Shown piece by piece: positions 1 through 11,773 of a stretch of DNA of 64,000 bases (positions are counted from its first letter, which is position 1; the number at the start of each line of letters is the position of its first letter). The position numbers and the translations under genes were made by a program. Source of the stretch: Neurospora crassa OR74A (taxonomy: Eukaryota > Ascomycota > Sordariomycetes > Sordariales > Sordariaceae); the NCBI RefSeq assembly GCF_000182925.2, contig NC_026502.1, forward strand, positions 3,534,001 to 3,598,000. Reading direction: 5' to 3'. The notes under the pieces are model-generated. The model was not told the DNA's origin, did no database searches, and saw nothing but the letters and a program-made list of their open reading frames with translations.

Positions 1-3000
1 CCGGAAGCGATAACCACAACGCACTGGAGGTTGGTTTCCATGTAGCGAATCATCATTCCTGCATGCTTACGTTAGAGCAACTCTTGAGAAAGAGAAAGAA
101 AGACATAAAGAGAGAGCTTACTGAATAGAGACAGCCACCTGTCGGTCGCATCCTCCGGAACAACCCAGACCATTGATATGTTTATGACGCACTTCCCTTG
201 TCTTCCTTTGCTCTCAATGTCATTGATCATGCCCAGTAAGCGGATCAGGTTGATCTCAAGGTGGCCCGTCTTATTCGTGGTCATAGTTGGCGGATCTTCC
301 ATAACAAGAAAGGTTGCCCCAGGAGCAATCCCAAGAGTCTGACCGACAGCATAATAAGCAACCCCTGTGCCATGTATGTAATTATGCATGTCACGCCCGT
401 TGTTTATACTGTATTCGTAATGAAATTTCTCAATGTTGTTGGGGTTAAGATCTTGATCCTAAGGGGTGGTAGTGTCAGCTGGTATTCCACAAACATAGTC
501 CTGTAGCACATACCGGATTGACGCCTTCATCAAAGTTGTAGATGTACTGCCCGCTGCCCAGGATGCCATCATGGTAATATACCATGTAATTGCCTTCGTG
601 AAAAGCTTCGCCGTCGAGGTTCCATTCCTGACCCGGGTAGCTCGAGACCATCGAGCGGTGCCAGCTGACCATACGGTCATAGGACGGGTTGTCAAAGGTT
701 CTCTTGCGCAGATTGGTCGCATTGAAAATCGGCCCTGATCCAGCTCCCCAGCTTCTAGTGTGTAGTTCTATACCACCCTTCTTCCACTTTTCTATAGACC
801 ATGGGTCGACCTGCAAACAAACGAGATGACAAGGTTAGCACCCGCGAAAGGAAGACGAACGTGGCAGTAACAGTAACTCACCCCATCCATATCGCCGATC
901 TCGACCAAGAAGTAAAATGGAGCATCCTCGACATAAATAAAGATGGTTCCGAGATGGTCGTGCTTGAAATGATGGTATTCATAGCCGTACAGCTGGATAT
1001 GGACTTCAACAGACAAGATGTCGGCTTCGCTAGCTGTGTCATGGAAGTAAATCGCCGCGCTCCACTTCTCGTCCATGTCGCAATCGTCATTGTCATCGTT
1101 ACGGGCGACAAGAGCCGGGGAGTGGCCGGCGGTGGCCGGTGCCGCAGTCGCAACCGGAAGAGATATTTCGGAAGGGGCCGTCTGTCGCTTGGATTTGCCG
1201 TGTCCGTGTCCGCAGGCGGCCGTAGTTGTGTATTCTGGGATGGGGCAGCCGGTCTCGTAGGCCGTCTCGGTAATAGTCTTGGTTGTCGTTGTAACTGTGG
1301 CGCCGTTGGATACGGAGAGGCCGTATGATACCGTGTACATCTCTACAGGAACCTCCCGTTTGTTGTCATCGCAGTCGGTAGGCTTGTCCGGGTAGCTAAG
1401 GTCCGGTCCAATACTGATAGCGACGTTGGCGAGCCCGCAGTTAGTAATCATGCTATCTGGGGTAACAAGATAGGGAGTGTAGCACTAACGTGATCTTGGG
1501 CCAGGGAGGGAAATCGGGGAGGTCGATGAATTTCCAATTCTCTGGGAGTTCTCTAAGTCCCGGCGGCGGACCCCTGTGCATGTTTTTCGTGGTTAGACTA
1601 CCTGTCCAAAGAGCACAAGGAAGGAAAGGAAAGGGGTTATAGCTCGTACGGTCCAATGACAGCTTTGGGGAACGTGAACTTCCAACCAAAGACCTGGATA
1701 TGCTCGGTGTGGATGCAGAAGACGAAGAACCACAGTTCGTCACATTTGACTTTGATGACCACATGGTTGCTGTGCTCGTTGTCGTCGTCTGCTTCGGGCA
1801 CGCAGCGGTTATTGTGGCATTGTGCGTCTATGGGGTCGACGATAGGCTCGACAATGGCAGGCGGGAAGATGCCAGTATAGGTCGGTCGTGGAGTCGTTAT
1901 AGTTGTGGTGGGCGGCGGGATCCAACCGATGGGGCCGTCGGTGTCGTTGTGGGTGTTGGTGATGGTGCCCGTTACCCAGCCGCCGCACGTCGACGTCCAC
2001 TGGTCAGGCGGCCCTTGGGTGATTTGGGGCCACGGCGGCAGCTCAACCTGGCGCACGGTAACCGTCGTCTTGGCGTTGGAGACGTAGCTGAGAGTGACGG
2101 GGATGGCGTCGGGCTTCAAGCTCGTACACATGGGGAAGACAGCTCCGTCCGTCACAGCGCCAGTGATGTTGATGTTGGAGAAGGAGACCTGGTCGGTCAC
2201 GATGTCGGCGGGGTAGAGCGTGACCGTCGTGGTCGTCGACCCGACCTGGAACGAGGTGGGATACGGCGGGAGGCGGAACGTCGTGGTGGCCGGCAGCTTG
2301 CTCGGGGGCAGGACGAGCACACAAGGGCTCTCGCAGGCCGCCGTCGGGGTCTCGTAGACCTGGGGGCCAATGTATGCGGGATTGACGTTCTTGTAAGGGT
2401 TCCCGTCGTCGACGTCGGACTGGACGCAAGCGCCCTCGGGGCAGTAGCCGCGGCTGCAGGCGAACTCGCAGAGGGGCCCGTAGGTGCGCTCGTCGACGCT
2501 TGGGTCCGCCTTGCCGGTGATGGTGTCGCTCGCGCCAGGGGGGACGTGCAGGGCCCCCGTCGACGTGCAAGTACACGAGTGGATAGGGCAGAAGCCAAAG
2601 TTGCACGAGAAGCTACAGAGGCCGCCGAGGCCGCCCTCGCCGACGCCCGAGGTACATGCGTCCGGGGTGAAGGGCGACACGCTGGGGATGACAAGCTCGT
2701 GCTCGACCGTGTCGCAGTAGGCGTTGGGGCAGCCGTAGCCGTAGTTGCAGGCGAAGCTGCACAGACCGCCGTAGCTGGCTGTTCTGCCCTTGGCCGGGAA
2801 TCCCACGGTGCCGAACCCAGGGGTTTCGGGCCCGGGGAGCTTGTTGCCGGGCCCCATCTTGGTGCAGAGGCAGGCGCCGACAGGGCAGTATCCGTATTTG
2901 CAGGTGAAGGCGCAGAGCTCGTCGAAGCCGGCGGCCGCAGTGCCCTCGACACACACCCACTGCGTCGAGTTGACCGTGGCACTCACCGCCGCTCCCGTGG

Positions 3001-4444
3001 TGCTCGCTACAAAGGCGTTCCAGTTCGTGTATCCGTTCGTGTCGTCGCAGTTCGCCGCAATGGGCCGCTTGTTGACCGTCATGGACCCGACCGTGACGAC
3101 GACAGCGCCTGTATTGCTCCCAAAGTCGACGCTGCCGTGGTAGATGCCGGCGCCGCCGCTGGGCGTCTTCGTCCACGTAGCGCCGACGTTGACGCCGCCG
3201 ACGGTAACCGTGACGGGCTGGCTGCTGGCGAGGAGGGCCGAGTAAAAGATCTTGTCCTGTACCACGTCCTGGGGCGTAAACTCCAGCTGCAGCTGGCTCG
3301 CCGTGTTGCCCGTGGTCCATCCGTCGTTGCACGCCGCGTTCTTGGAGGTTACGCGGTACCAGGCCACGAGCTTCTCCTGTTCGATCGTGGCCACGCCGGT
3401 TTTGTAGAGGTCAATGGTGAAGGGCAGCAGCTCGCGCCAGCCGTCGTGGGGCATGTCCAAGGCGTAGTTGAAGGGCGCTTTCCCGACTGTAAATGCCTCG
3501 TAGCTGTCACCTTCGACGTACAAGGGACCGATGTGGTGGGACTCGCCAAAGTCGTTCCAAGAGATGATCTCGACGTAGTCGGGGTTCATGAACCGGATCT
3601 GCTCCCAGCGGTCGAACCACAGGTCGTCGCCCCTCCACAACCAATTCTTCTTGTAGCCCGGGAGATTGGTGTAAAACCAAGGGCTTGCTGGCATCACTAT
3701 ACCACGGACTCAAGGTTAGTAACGTGCTCTCGCCATAGGGGTAACGTCCAAGCCACTTACTATATTGCATGTCCATGGCGCAGTTCTTCTCGGCCGTCTC
3801 CATGAACTCAATGTACGAAGCATCCACGTACGTGTTGCCGTCCGTGTTACCCCATGGCCACGGCGCCCAGCTGAAGAGACCTTCCGGGACACAAGGGGCA
3901 GCTGCGAGCGCCGCCTTAGCCCCGAGTGACGACCAGTCGGGGATGAAGGCAGCGTTGGTCTTCTTGATGATGTACTGCCAGGTCCCAGCTTGAGCCGGCC
4001 CTTCAAAGGTAGACACGACAGGCCGTCCTTGTTTGTCGATATAATACGAGTCGTAGCCGGAATAGAGCAAGATCATGGAACTTACGAGGTTGGCGCCCCA
4101 GGGGCCTCCGCCCGCGTAATCGAACGAGAGAATCACCTTGAACCCCAACTGGTCGGCCGCGTCAAAGGCCCTGGATAGGGATACGCCGGAAGTGGTATCA
4201 TCAGCTCGAATGTTCAGAGCAAACCCGTCGATGTGGGCAGCTTGAGCCAGCCTCATATCGACCTTCCATTGGTCCACGCTCCAGGATTTGGCATTTTCCA
4301 CCTAGTTCAAAGTTGGTTTCCTTGTGTACCATGCGTGCAGACTGAGGGTTGTAGGAACGGACTCACCATGAAATGAGCAAATACTGCCTTGGCCTGTACC
4401 TGGGCACAAGCCAACAGGACGGCAAGAAGGGTAAAGAGCCACAT
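1..4444 (-). CDS. Secreted GH71 alpha-1,3-glucanase fused to a subtilisin (S8) domain, partial at left edge
   Basis: Eight exons join in frame with GT-AG borders: 4444-4367, 4301-3761, 3696-1650, 1573-1490, 1452-882, 810-514, 458-122 and 58-1, giving about 1337 residues before the edge. Residues 1-18 are a signal peptide (MWLFTLLAVLLACAQVQA). A GH71 mutanase domain follows, with AHFMV at its start, LSFDYAGGG, SPWFYTNLP and the family hallmark SWNDFGES. Next come four Cys modules of the CxFxCxxGxCP type (about 2400-2950) and two PPWP linkers. Exons 6-8 read as peptidase S8: FDEGV (Asp about 1201), HGTGVA (His about 1235), GIAPGA, and VVVIASG at the edge, where the next residue should be the oxyanion Asn. 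The Ser box lies outside the window. GH71 enzymes cut alpha-1,3-glucan of fungal walls; joining one to a protease is unusual. The alternative is two adjacent genes, but I see no stop, promoter or new signal peptide between them. Confidence 0.85.
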
Positions 4445-6325
4445 GTTGGGGGTAGGTGTGGCCCCTTCTGGGTAGGCAATGGCAGGCTTTGCCGGCAAAG
4501 AAGGAAGCAGAAAAGTCCCGCGAATAGGGATGATGTAGAGGAAGAGAGAGAGAGAGGGAAAAAGAGTGGTTGTCAGTTCTCCTTAAATCTTTAATCGACT
4601 TGACTGACTGACTGTCCCTAGTCGATATTCGGTCCGTCGTCCGATGTTGGCGACAGTAACATCATTCTCCCTCTCCCCCCTTGAGCCTCAGCGAAGAACT
4701 CGCAAACCCCAACTCTTTCCCACTCATGTCTCCGCCGGTCACCGTCCGCCGGTAGTCTGCGGTCTCTCCATATCCAGGCATCGCCGCCAAGACCCCGAGA
4801 TGCCCTCGTCCATCTTTCAGACAACAAAAGGCTTGCTTGTCACCTGTCCGCCCCCTGTTTCCTGTAGAATTGGCGTAGCAAGCCAACAAGTTCTAGCCGA
4901 GCAGAGGAGTGTCTGCACGAGCCGAGGGAAGTGTTAGCGTGGACGAGTTTTTCACTCGACTCCCTATGCGGAGTAACGTTGTGATAGAGTTGGTCGTTGG
5001 TTACTAGCTTGGTGTTGTTGGACCGGTGTTCCATTGTCTTGGGGCTGGTCTCTAACCCTTAACGTGCTCTGCCTCCGAAAGCATGTGCACCCCCCTACCG
5101 CCTCGGCTCGCTCAAGTGGCAACTACACTATCTTGCCGAGAGTCCTGAAATCCTCTTTTCCAGTCGTGTTGCGTAATTTGGTGACCTAGATCCCCGGGCC
5201 TCATCGAGGTAAGGATAGCAAATTCTCGCCACAGGGTTGGATAGCGTATTCCACTTGGAGCCCGTTCCCACCACGATGTACAAGGGCGTATCAGTGATGT
5301 AGCAGTATCGGATTTCCGGAGGTTTGGTTCCTGGGGGTTATTCTTTTCTAGGTACTAGGGACAGTTGGAGTGACGGAAGCCGGAAAGCTGAAGGATTTGA
5401 CTAGCGATTGGCGCTGTTGTAGAGCAGAGGTTAGTCGATTTTCGACTTGGACTGCGCTATATGGAGAAGAAAGAAATGTCAGCTTTCCAGCTACAAGACT
5501 TCTAGGCCTCGTCATGGAACCAACAGTTTCAGTTGTCTGGAAGTCGAGTCCCCTTTTCCGTCGGAGTCACAACTGCCCTCGACACCCGACGTCCTAACCC
5601 TACCCAGTGTAGTGTTGTACAAAGTTTAATGAAGTGGAGTAGGTGCCTAGGTATCTGACAAGGGGGTTTTGACTTTCGCTCGCAACCACAGTACTGATGC
5701 AGTGTAGTGTACCACTGCGCACCTCATATCCGTCGCCCAACAAGCACCTCCCTAGAGAGTATCACTCGTCTAATATATCACAGTCGTAGGCGTCTCGAAC
5801 CAAATAGCTACTTGGACCCCAGTGCGTAGTGTCTACATGGTGTACCTATGTACACATCACCCCTGCAAAGTTCGTTGGCGCGGAACTTTACTTTACACTC
5901 TTCGCAACTCAACTACCATTCCACCACAGTTAATATAAGAAGTTGGTATCACTTAGATACGCCGTGGAGGCTTCTTTATATAATTTATCTATCTCTCCGT
6001 TTTGAATGTGGTAGTTGTCTCGTCATGTTTCTGTCAAAGTTTTGCAGACCCTCATCACAAGAACCGCGCTAACAAAAAACTTTTAAGGGTCTATGGTACA
6101 TGGTGTTAGGTTGCCTAGTGCTACCCACCAGCCTGGTAGACGCCAGTCATCACCGCCCTAGCACACCCCTAGCCGCAGCCCGGCTAGGCCCTCAGCCCCT
6201 AGGTACCCGGGCCGCTGTGTTAGTCTGTGTAACGACAGCGCTAATCCGGGACGGCGGCATGGAACGAACCCACTGCTACGGCTGAATGGACCTAAGCGTG
6301 CTAGGTACAGTAGAGGTAGTCTCCT

Positions 6326-6717
6326 TCTTAACGACCCGGATAAAGCGACTGTGCGCGATTCCAAACAGCCTGTGTGGGCCAAGGCACATGTCACCTCCCG
6401 GCAACCTAGATTAGTGGTTAGGGTTAGTGGTTAGGGTTAGGCGTTAGGGTTAGTTCCGGGGGTGTGGGGGGCCGGTGAGAGGCCCCCGCGTGTGAATGAA
6501 AGTCCAACGCTTTGAAAAAAGGTGGTTTTAAGTTCTTGTTGTCGTTGTTAAGATAATGACATTTGGTGGTGACCTTGGTGGTGACTTGCGGTCGCGAAAG
6601 TTGGCGCGACAGATGCCAAGCTTTGGGTCTTGGCTGAGCTTGGCTGTCGATTTGTATGGGACCCACACAGGCCATATGGAATCGAGCACAGTCGCTTTAT
6701 CCGGGTCGCTTCTTAAT
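6326..6717. repeat. Imperfect inverted repeat, about 390 bp end to end
   Basis: The left arm (about 6331-6380) and the reverse complement of the right arm (about 6659-6708) share a 23-base identical core, cgacccggataaagcgactg and the next three bases. Matching then continues with a few differences to tgtgtggg. The interior holds telomere-like repeats and no convincing ORF. It could be a MITE-like element or a relic of a palindromic rearrangement. I see no clear target-site duplication. Confidence 0.75.
6411..6453 (+). repeat. Interstitial telomere-like repeats (TTAGGG, degenerate)
   Basis: Perfect and near-perfect copies of TTAGGG alternate with TTAGTGG and TTAGGC variants over about 43 bases. 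TTAGGG is the Neurospora telomere unit. The block lies between the arms of the inverted repeat, far from any chromosome end in this window. Confidence 0.85.
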
Positions 6718-7921
6718 ATGACATGGCGTTTTCGCCTCCAACGAGACTCATTTACAAAGTTATCCACCTCCAACTGACTTTTTGGGACTATCACGAGGTG
6801 CGAAAATGCCTTGCCAGAATTGCCCGCCAAGAGCAGGTAGAGGTAAAGTAATCAACTGGGCTTGGCGTAAGTGGAACGGTGCCCTCGACGGCCAAGGCAA
6901 TGGAAAACGGGCATAATGAGTCATCCAAACATCTATCGACAACGGCTCCCAGAGATGATAAACTTCCAGTCCTCTCACTGGCTTATCTATGAGAGAGCGG
7001 AGGGGATCCCCAGGTTTCTAGTGGGTATGGACGTATGTGGTAAACTGTGTTCAGCATTTTATCTTATATTTGTACTTCTTCTTGGAGGCTTGCTATCATC
7101 AGACGTTTTTTGAGACTTTCAAGTTTGCTCTTGGATCGAAGAGATGTGTTTTCTAGTCTTTTACTACCTACCTAGTAACTGTCACAGGGCTAGCCTGTGT
7201 GCCTTGTGCCTGGCGCCAGCGTACAGCAGCTTCTAACGAAGACTGCTGTCACTGTCATCGCTGCTGGGCCATTGCCGGCAGCTGATTGGTCAGAGCCCTG
7301 CCTGCCGCGGATCTGCAGACCCGCCGGCGGCCGTCCTCATATAATAAGGCCAGTCTTCCGGGCACTCGGCTGCACTTCTCTTCCTTTTTCTCCTTCGTGC
7401 AATTCAGGGTGCAATTACGCATATTCACATCTACCATTTACCCTTTGGAACGATGTGGCTTGCCATCATGATATCAATATTCAATTCCCCTCGGTTGGGT
7501 CTCCTTGATTGGTCAACATTGACGGACAACTGCATTCGCTTAAGTTGGGGGGTTGGTTAGGTTGCAATGGCCATAGTCTCGAGGCAGCAACTACCCAGCA
7601 GCAACTGCTCAGCTTCGCGTTCCTTTTTCTTCAACCCCGCACTCTCCTTCCTCAAACGTTTGGGGAACTAAATCAGAACATAAAAGAGCTCACACTAGGC
7701 ATCATCTCTGTTGGGAAGTCGTCACCTACCCAGTTTCTTTTTTGGAGTGTTTATGACGAGCAACTTGGCCCGTCATCCTCTTGCCTCAACCAAACCACTC
7801 AACTCAATCATCGATTTACCACATCGGTTTGCTCATAGTCTTCGGACGCGCTTTGCCAACTCCTGGAGAGTCCCGCTGCTTAAATTTCTCTCAAGTACTG
7901 TCACACTTTCACCAACAGAAG

Positions 7922-7943
7922 CCCCCCCCCCCCCCCCCCCCCC
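7922..7943 (+). repeat. C22 homopolymer in the leader of the HET gene
   Basis: Twenty-two consecutive C residues, then one T and six more C, end about 70 bases before the HET start codon. The surrounding leader is CT-rich. Such a tract is expected to vary in length between strains. Confidence 0.95.
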
Positions 7944-8022
7944 TCCCCCCCTCCTTCAAGCAACTATTGGAAATTCAACCTCTTGAATCGCTGCTACCCT
8001 GGGAGCGTGGGACAGTCCAAAG

Positions 8023-9912
8023 ATGCGCTTACTCAAAACCGACACGTTTGAACTCGTTGAGTTTGTGGGCGAAGAGATCCCAAAATATGCCATCTTGTCG
8101 CATACATGGGAAGGAAAAGAGGTCAGCCTCCAAGACATCCAACATCCCGATGCTCCCATCCGTTTAAAGGCAGATAAGCTGCCTACTCCAGCTTGGGCAA
8201 AGGTCAAGCACGCGTGCCGTCAGGCACGGAGAGACAAATTTGAATTTATCTGGATCGATACCTGCTGTATCGACAAGTCAAGCAGTGCCGAGTTGCAGGA
8301 GGCCATCAATTCCATGTTCGCGTGGTACCGGAAGTCGGCCCTCTGCTATGCTTTCCTCTCCGATGTCCGGAAGCCCAGCGGATCCACCAACCCATCAAGT
8401 TTTGATATCACTGGTTCGCGTTGGTTCACAAGAGGCTGGACCTTGCAGGAGTTACTGGCCCCTGACTTTCTGTATTTCTACGATGCTTCCTGGGAGATGT
8501 CAGGCTCGCGTAACGATTGGGCAGAAAGTATCTCGAAAGCAACCACGATTCCAGTCGATTTCCTAGCTGGGTCAGAATATGGCGAAGGTGATGTGTACAA
8601 TCAGGAGAAAAACGGCTCCCTCGTGCGGATACCGACAACCAGAAAAAGCATCGAAGAGAAGCTTCAGCAAACCACGGTGGCGGCGAGGATGTCGTGGGCC
8701 GCCAACAGACACACCACCAGAGTTGAGGACCAGGCCTACTGCCTGCTCGGGCTGTTTGATATCCATATGCCAATGCTCTACGGCGAGGGCAAGAAGGCTT
8801 TCATGCGACTACAACACGAGATCATGAAAACATATGATGATGCCACCATTCTCGCCTGGGGTTATGGCATGCCTCTCGACCGTGATACATATGTGGATAC
8901 GGCTGATGGATATGCTGCGCAAGATCCTGAACTGTACCGTCGACACCTACGTTATCAAGCATGCAGACTCAGACCTCGTCCGCTATTGGCCACATCTCCT
9001 GCGGATTTCCGGTTTGCCGGAAATCTCAAAAGATATAACGGTTCCCCAAGCCTGCCACTCGAATTCGCCATCAGCCAGCGGGGTCTGATGCTGGATGGCC
9101 TCTGGGGCTTTGACACACGTTATTGTCTCCAATACCTCTTTCTTCCCTGCACTGATGCCGATAGGATCCTGGCTCTTCCAATGCTTTACCTGTTGAGCAT
9201 CTATCGTTCTCAAGCCTCCCACGATAGAACCCTGGCAAACACTCTTTGTGTACCTATAGTAACGACGGATGCAGGCAGAATCACGACACACTATCGTGAC
9301 TGTTTGTCGTCAATAAAAAGAGAAAAATACTACCTCATGGACAGTTATAACGCCTGGACACTACGACCAATTCCTGGAGGTGATCGTTTCTTTAACACCC
9401 GGACTTTGGAGATGGCCTTCCGGAAAGAGCCACCATGGCCTGGGCAGGACAATTCGAAATTCGATGTGGAGATGATATATCCTCCCCTGTCAAGACAGCC
9501 ACATCGGTTCGTCATCCTTAGAACTGCGACGGCCTCCAAAGCTACAAAGGTCGACGCTTACGAGGCGGATCGTTGGAGCAATAGGTGGAAATACCACGGC
9601 TGGCAGCCATCCGAGACCCCCTCACATAGTCTATTATTTATCTTGAACATTGATGGTAAGAGGATACTGCTGGTATTGGGTATGTGGAGTGGCGGGGAAG
9701 TGGCCAGGTCCCTGGCTTGCTACTCTGCGATTTTGGGTGCAAAAGAGTTGGTGAAACCTACACTGACCGAGCTCAATTCACTTTCGAAAGAATTTTCGCC
9801 GGTCGATCGTCGGGTATCTTTCTTTATGCTTCAATTAGCAGCCTCTGAGCCGTACATTAACTTCAAGTTACAACCAGGGTTGGAGTTGTGGGTAAGATGG
9901 TGTAGATCCTAA
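8023..9912 (+). CDS. HET-domain (heterokaryon incompatibility) protein
   Basis: A single exon of 629 residues. The N-terminal half is a HET domain. YAILSHTW is near residue 22; IWIDTCCIDK is near 85; MFAWYRKSALCYAFLSDV follows; RGWTLQELLAP is near 142; and the usual extension with CLLGLFDIHMPMLYGEGKKAF is near 240. That arrangement is the HET-E/HET-6-type start MRLLKT-F-L--F and needs no upstream exon. HET domains are known to trigger cell death after fusion of genetically unlike hyphae. The C-terminal 350 residues match nothing I recognise and hold no WD, ankyrin or NACHT motif. Specificity and partner cannot be read from the sequence. Because the reading frame is intact over its whole length, I treat it as functional. 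Confidence 0.93.
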   Translation: MRLLKTDTFELVEFVGEEIPKYAILSHTWEGKEVSLQDIQHPDAPIRLKADKLPTPAWAKVKHACRQARRDKFEFIWIDTCCIDKSSSAELQEAINSMFAWYRKSALCYAFLSDVRKPSGSTNPSSFDITGSRWFTRGWTLQELLAPDFLYFYDASWEMSGSRNDWAESISKATTIPVDFLAGSEYGEGDVYNQEKNGSLVRIPTTRKSIEEKLQQTTVAARMSWAANRHTTRVEDQAYCLLGLFDIHMPMLYGEGKKAFMRLQHEIMKTYDDATILAWGYGMPLDRDTYVDTADGYAAQDPELYRRHLRYQACRLRPRPLLATSPADFRFAGNLKRYNGSPSLPLEFAISQRGLMLDGLWGFDTRYCLQYLFLPCTDADRILALPMLYLLSIYRSQASHDRTLANTLCVPIVTTDAGRITTHYRDCLSSIKREKYYLMDSYNAWTLRPIPGGDRFFNTRTLEMAFRKEPPWPGQDNSKFDVEMIYPPLSRQPHRFVILRTATASKATKVDAYEADRWSNRWKYHGWQPSETPSHSLLFILNIDGKRILLVLGMWSGGEVARSLACYSAILGAKELVKPTLTELNSLSKEFSPVDRRVSFFMLQLAASEPYINFKLQPGLELWVRWCRS

Positions 9913-11773
9913 GCTTGGCAACAGTTGTATCTGGGGTTGATTACAGGGTCGAGTGTTGGAGCATAATTGGGGAGATTTCGATGCATGTTGGAAGCATACT
10001 AGTTGTATGGCCTAAAGTTTTCTTGTTTCCTCCTTTCCTCACTAGACATGACGGACTACTTCAGGGTTCGACACCATGAAGGTGAGCTGAGGATGAAGTT
10101 CAATTTTCCTCAGCTGTTCTTTTTCTCTTTCCCTCTCTCCTGTTTCTCTCTTTTTTTTTTTTTAAATTTTTTTTCTAAATCTTTTTTTTTTCCTCCTTTT
10201 CTTTCTCCCCGGCTATTCGCTTTTCTTCACAATAGCTAGCTTCAGACAATTTCCCCTCTATTTTGCTAGAAAGATAACACAATACTTGCCACTGGGTGAA
10301 GCCACAGAACATCATGTCCGTCATTCTTGCGTCTCTTTTACATACACATCCATCCCGACATCTATTTCCCCATCTCAACCCTCTACACCCTTCCAACCCA
10401 TTCGCTCCTAGCTGCTGCAACTAGAACTGTGGGCCGATGTCCATAACAGCTGTCCTTCCCAACTGGGCCATTGCGGTATGTAAGCACTCAAGATAAGACG
10501 AATCATCGTTCTCCTTAAATACACAGGTATCTCACCAGAGTATTGGAAATTGTGATGCCTACTGTGATGAGGCGAGCTGAAACCAGACCGAGACCCTCCT
10601 CGGACTCAGCAGCCACGATCAGACTACTGTAGCCATCTTATTGCGATTCTCAACTTATAACCCAGCTGAAGAAAAAAAAAAAAAGAAACAACCGCGTGAA
10701 ACAAAATAACAACAAATGCTTGGTTCACCCCAGAGCCCAGATTCCGCCATCCCGGCTGTCTCAACTCGCTCCACCAAAAGCTCAAAAACACCCCTACATT
10801 AATGATCCGTCTACGACACACCACCGCCTAAGCTCTCCCCCTCCTGACGTTTCTCTCCCTCCCCTTCTTCACCACCGCAACCACCCCCCTTATCTACCTC
10901 TACAACTCCCCCAACTGCACCAACACAACCAATATCAATACAATAATGACCATCCAAGCCGGCATCAGCTGTCAGTCTCAGTCTAATAGGAGCGCGTTAA
11001 TCGCTTGGATACTCGATACTCCTTGCGCCGCTGTCATCTTTTACAACGAGCCGGGGCGTGTGGATGATAATGTGCGGAAGGCTGTGGTGTTTGGGACGGC
11101 CCCCGGGGGTCCAACTTTGACTTTTATGGAGGAGGGCCGCGGTAGTGGGAGTTGAAGGGTTCTGTTTGTTATGTTGGTAGGGAAGGAGGGAAGGAGGGAA
11201 GGAAGACACTCTTGACTCACAACGTCGGTTTCTTTCTGTATACGAGATTACAAACATCCGCGATTGCCGGCAAGTGAAGGTTATTGAAACTTCTGTCATC
11301 TCGTCTTCTCTTTTCTGTTCTCTTCGGTTTTATTTCCTCGTCGTTGCTGGAAGCTTCCCTTCAGTCCCCAAGGGGTCGGCTTCACAGATGAATGGCAAAG
11401 GCAACATTACCATTGTATACGCCTCTTCAAACGCAGTTTGGTGAGGGTGTCTTTGTTCTTCTCCTCCAATTATTTCACCTTTTTTTTTTTTTTTTCTTTT
11501 TTTTTTTTTTTTTCTTTCTTTCTTTCATATGGGGTAACTCTTTCCCAAATCACTCCCTACTACTAGTAGTTGAAATCAGGAATGCCGTCATAGCGATATA
11601 AACTGCAGTATCCAAACGAAAGTCGCATTCGAGAATTTTCAGATGCAGTGAACTCGGTTCGCTTCGGTAACCAAGGGCAGAAACCCAACACAACCCGATG
11701 CACTGTCAGTCCTTCCTCACCTTCCTCGCCTTCCTCACCCACCTTCCTCACCCATCTTCCTCACCCACCTTCC
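9913..11773. other. Intergenic, CT-rich, with homopolymer runs
   Basis: This stretch holds interrupted T tracts at about 10147-10192 and 11481-11520, a GGAAGG run near 11180-11200, and a C/T-rich array of about 15-base units ending at the membrane-protein stop (about 11703-11782). The only plausible coding unit is the small ORF at 10946-11155. Confidence 0.6.
10946..11155 (+). CDS. Possible small ORF, 69 residues
   Basis: The ATG sits in a good fungal context (acaataATGACC) after a CT-rich leader of about 100 bases, which resembles real leaders in this window. The product has no signal peptide, no membrane segment and no family I recognise. It may equally be a chance ORF; transcript evidence would be needed. 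Confidence 0.22.
   Translation: MTIQAGISCQSQSNRSALIAWILDTPCAAVIFYNEPGRVDDNVRKAVVFGTAPGGPTLTFMEEGRGSGS

Larger units (their letters stand above)
4445..8022. other. Gene-poor interval left of the HET gene
   Basis: No ORF here has a recognisable domain, and all are short. The first few hundred bases are the probable promoter of the minus-strand glucanase-protease gene. The middle carries an inverted repeat with telomere-like repeats (about 6326-6717). The last 500 bases are CT-rich leader sequence of the HET gene, including a long C tract. Confidence 0.6.

Noticed and set aside
1700-3805. A 701-codon plus-strand ORF
   Set aside because: It is the antisense shadow of the glucanase exon, rich in Arg/Val/Gly with no domain. 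GC-rich third positions on the other strand explain it.
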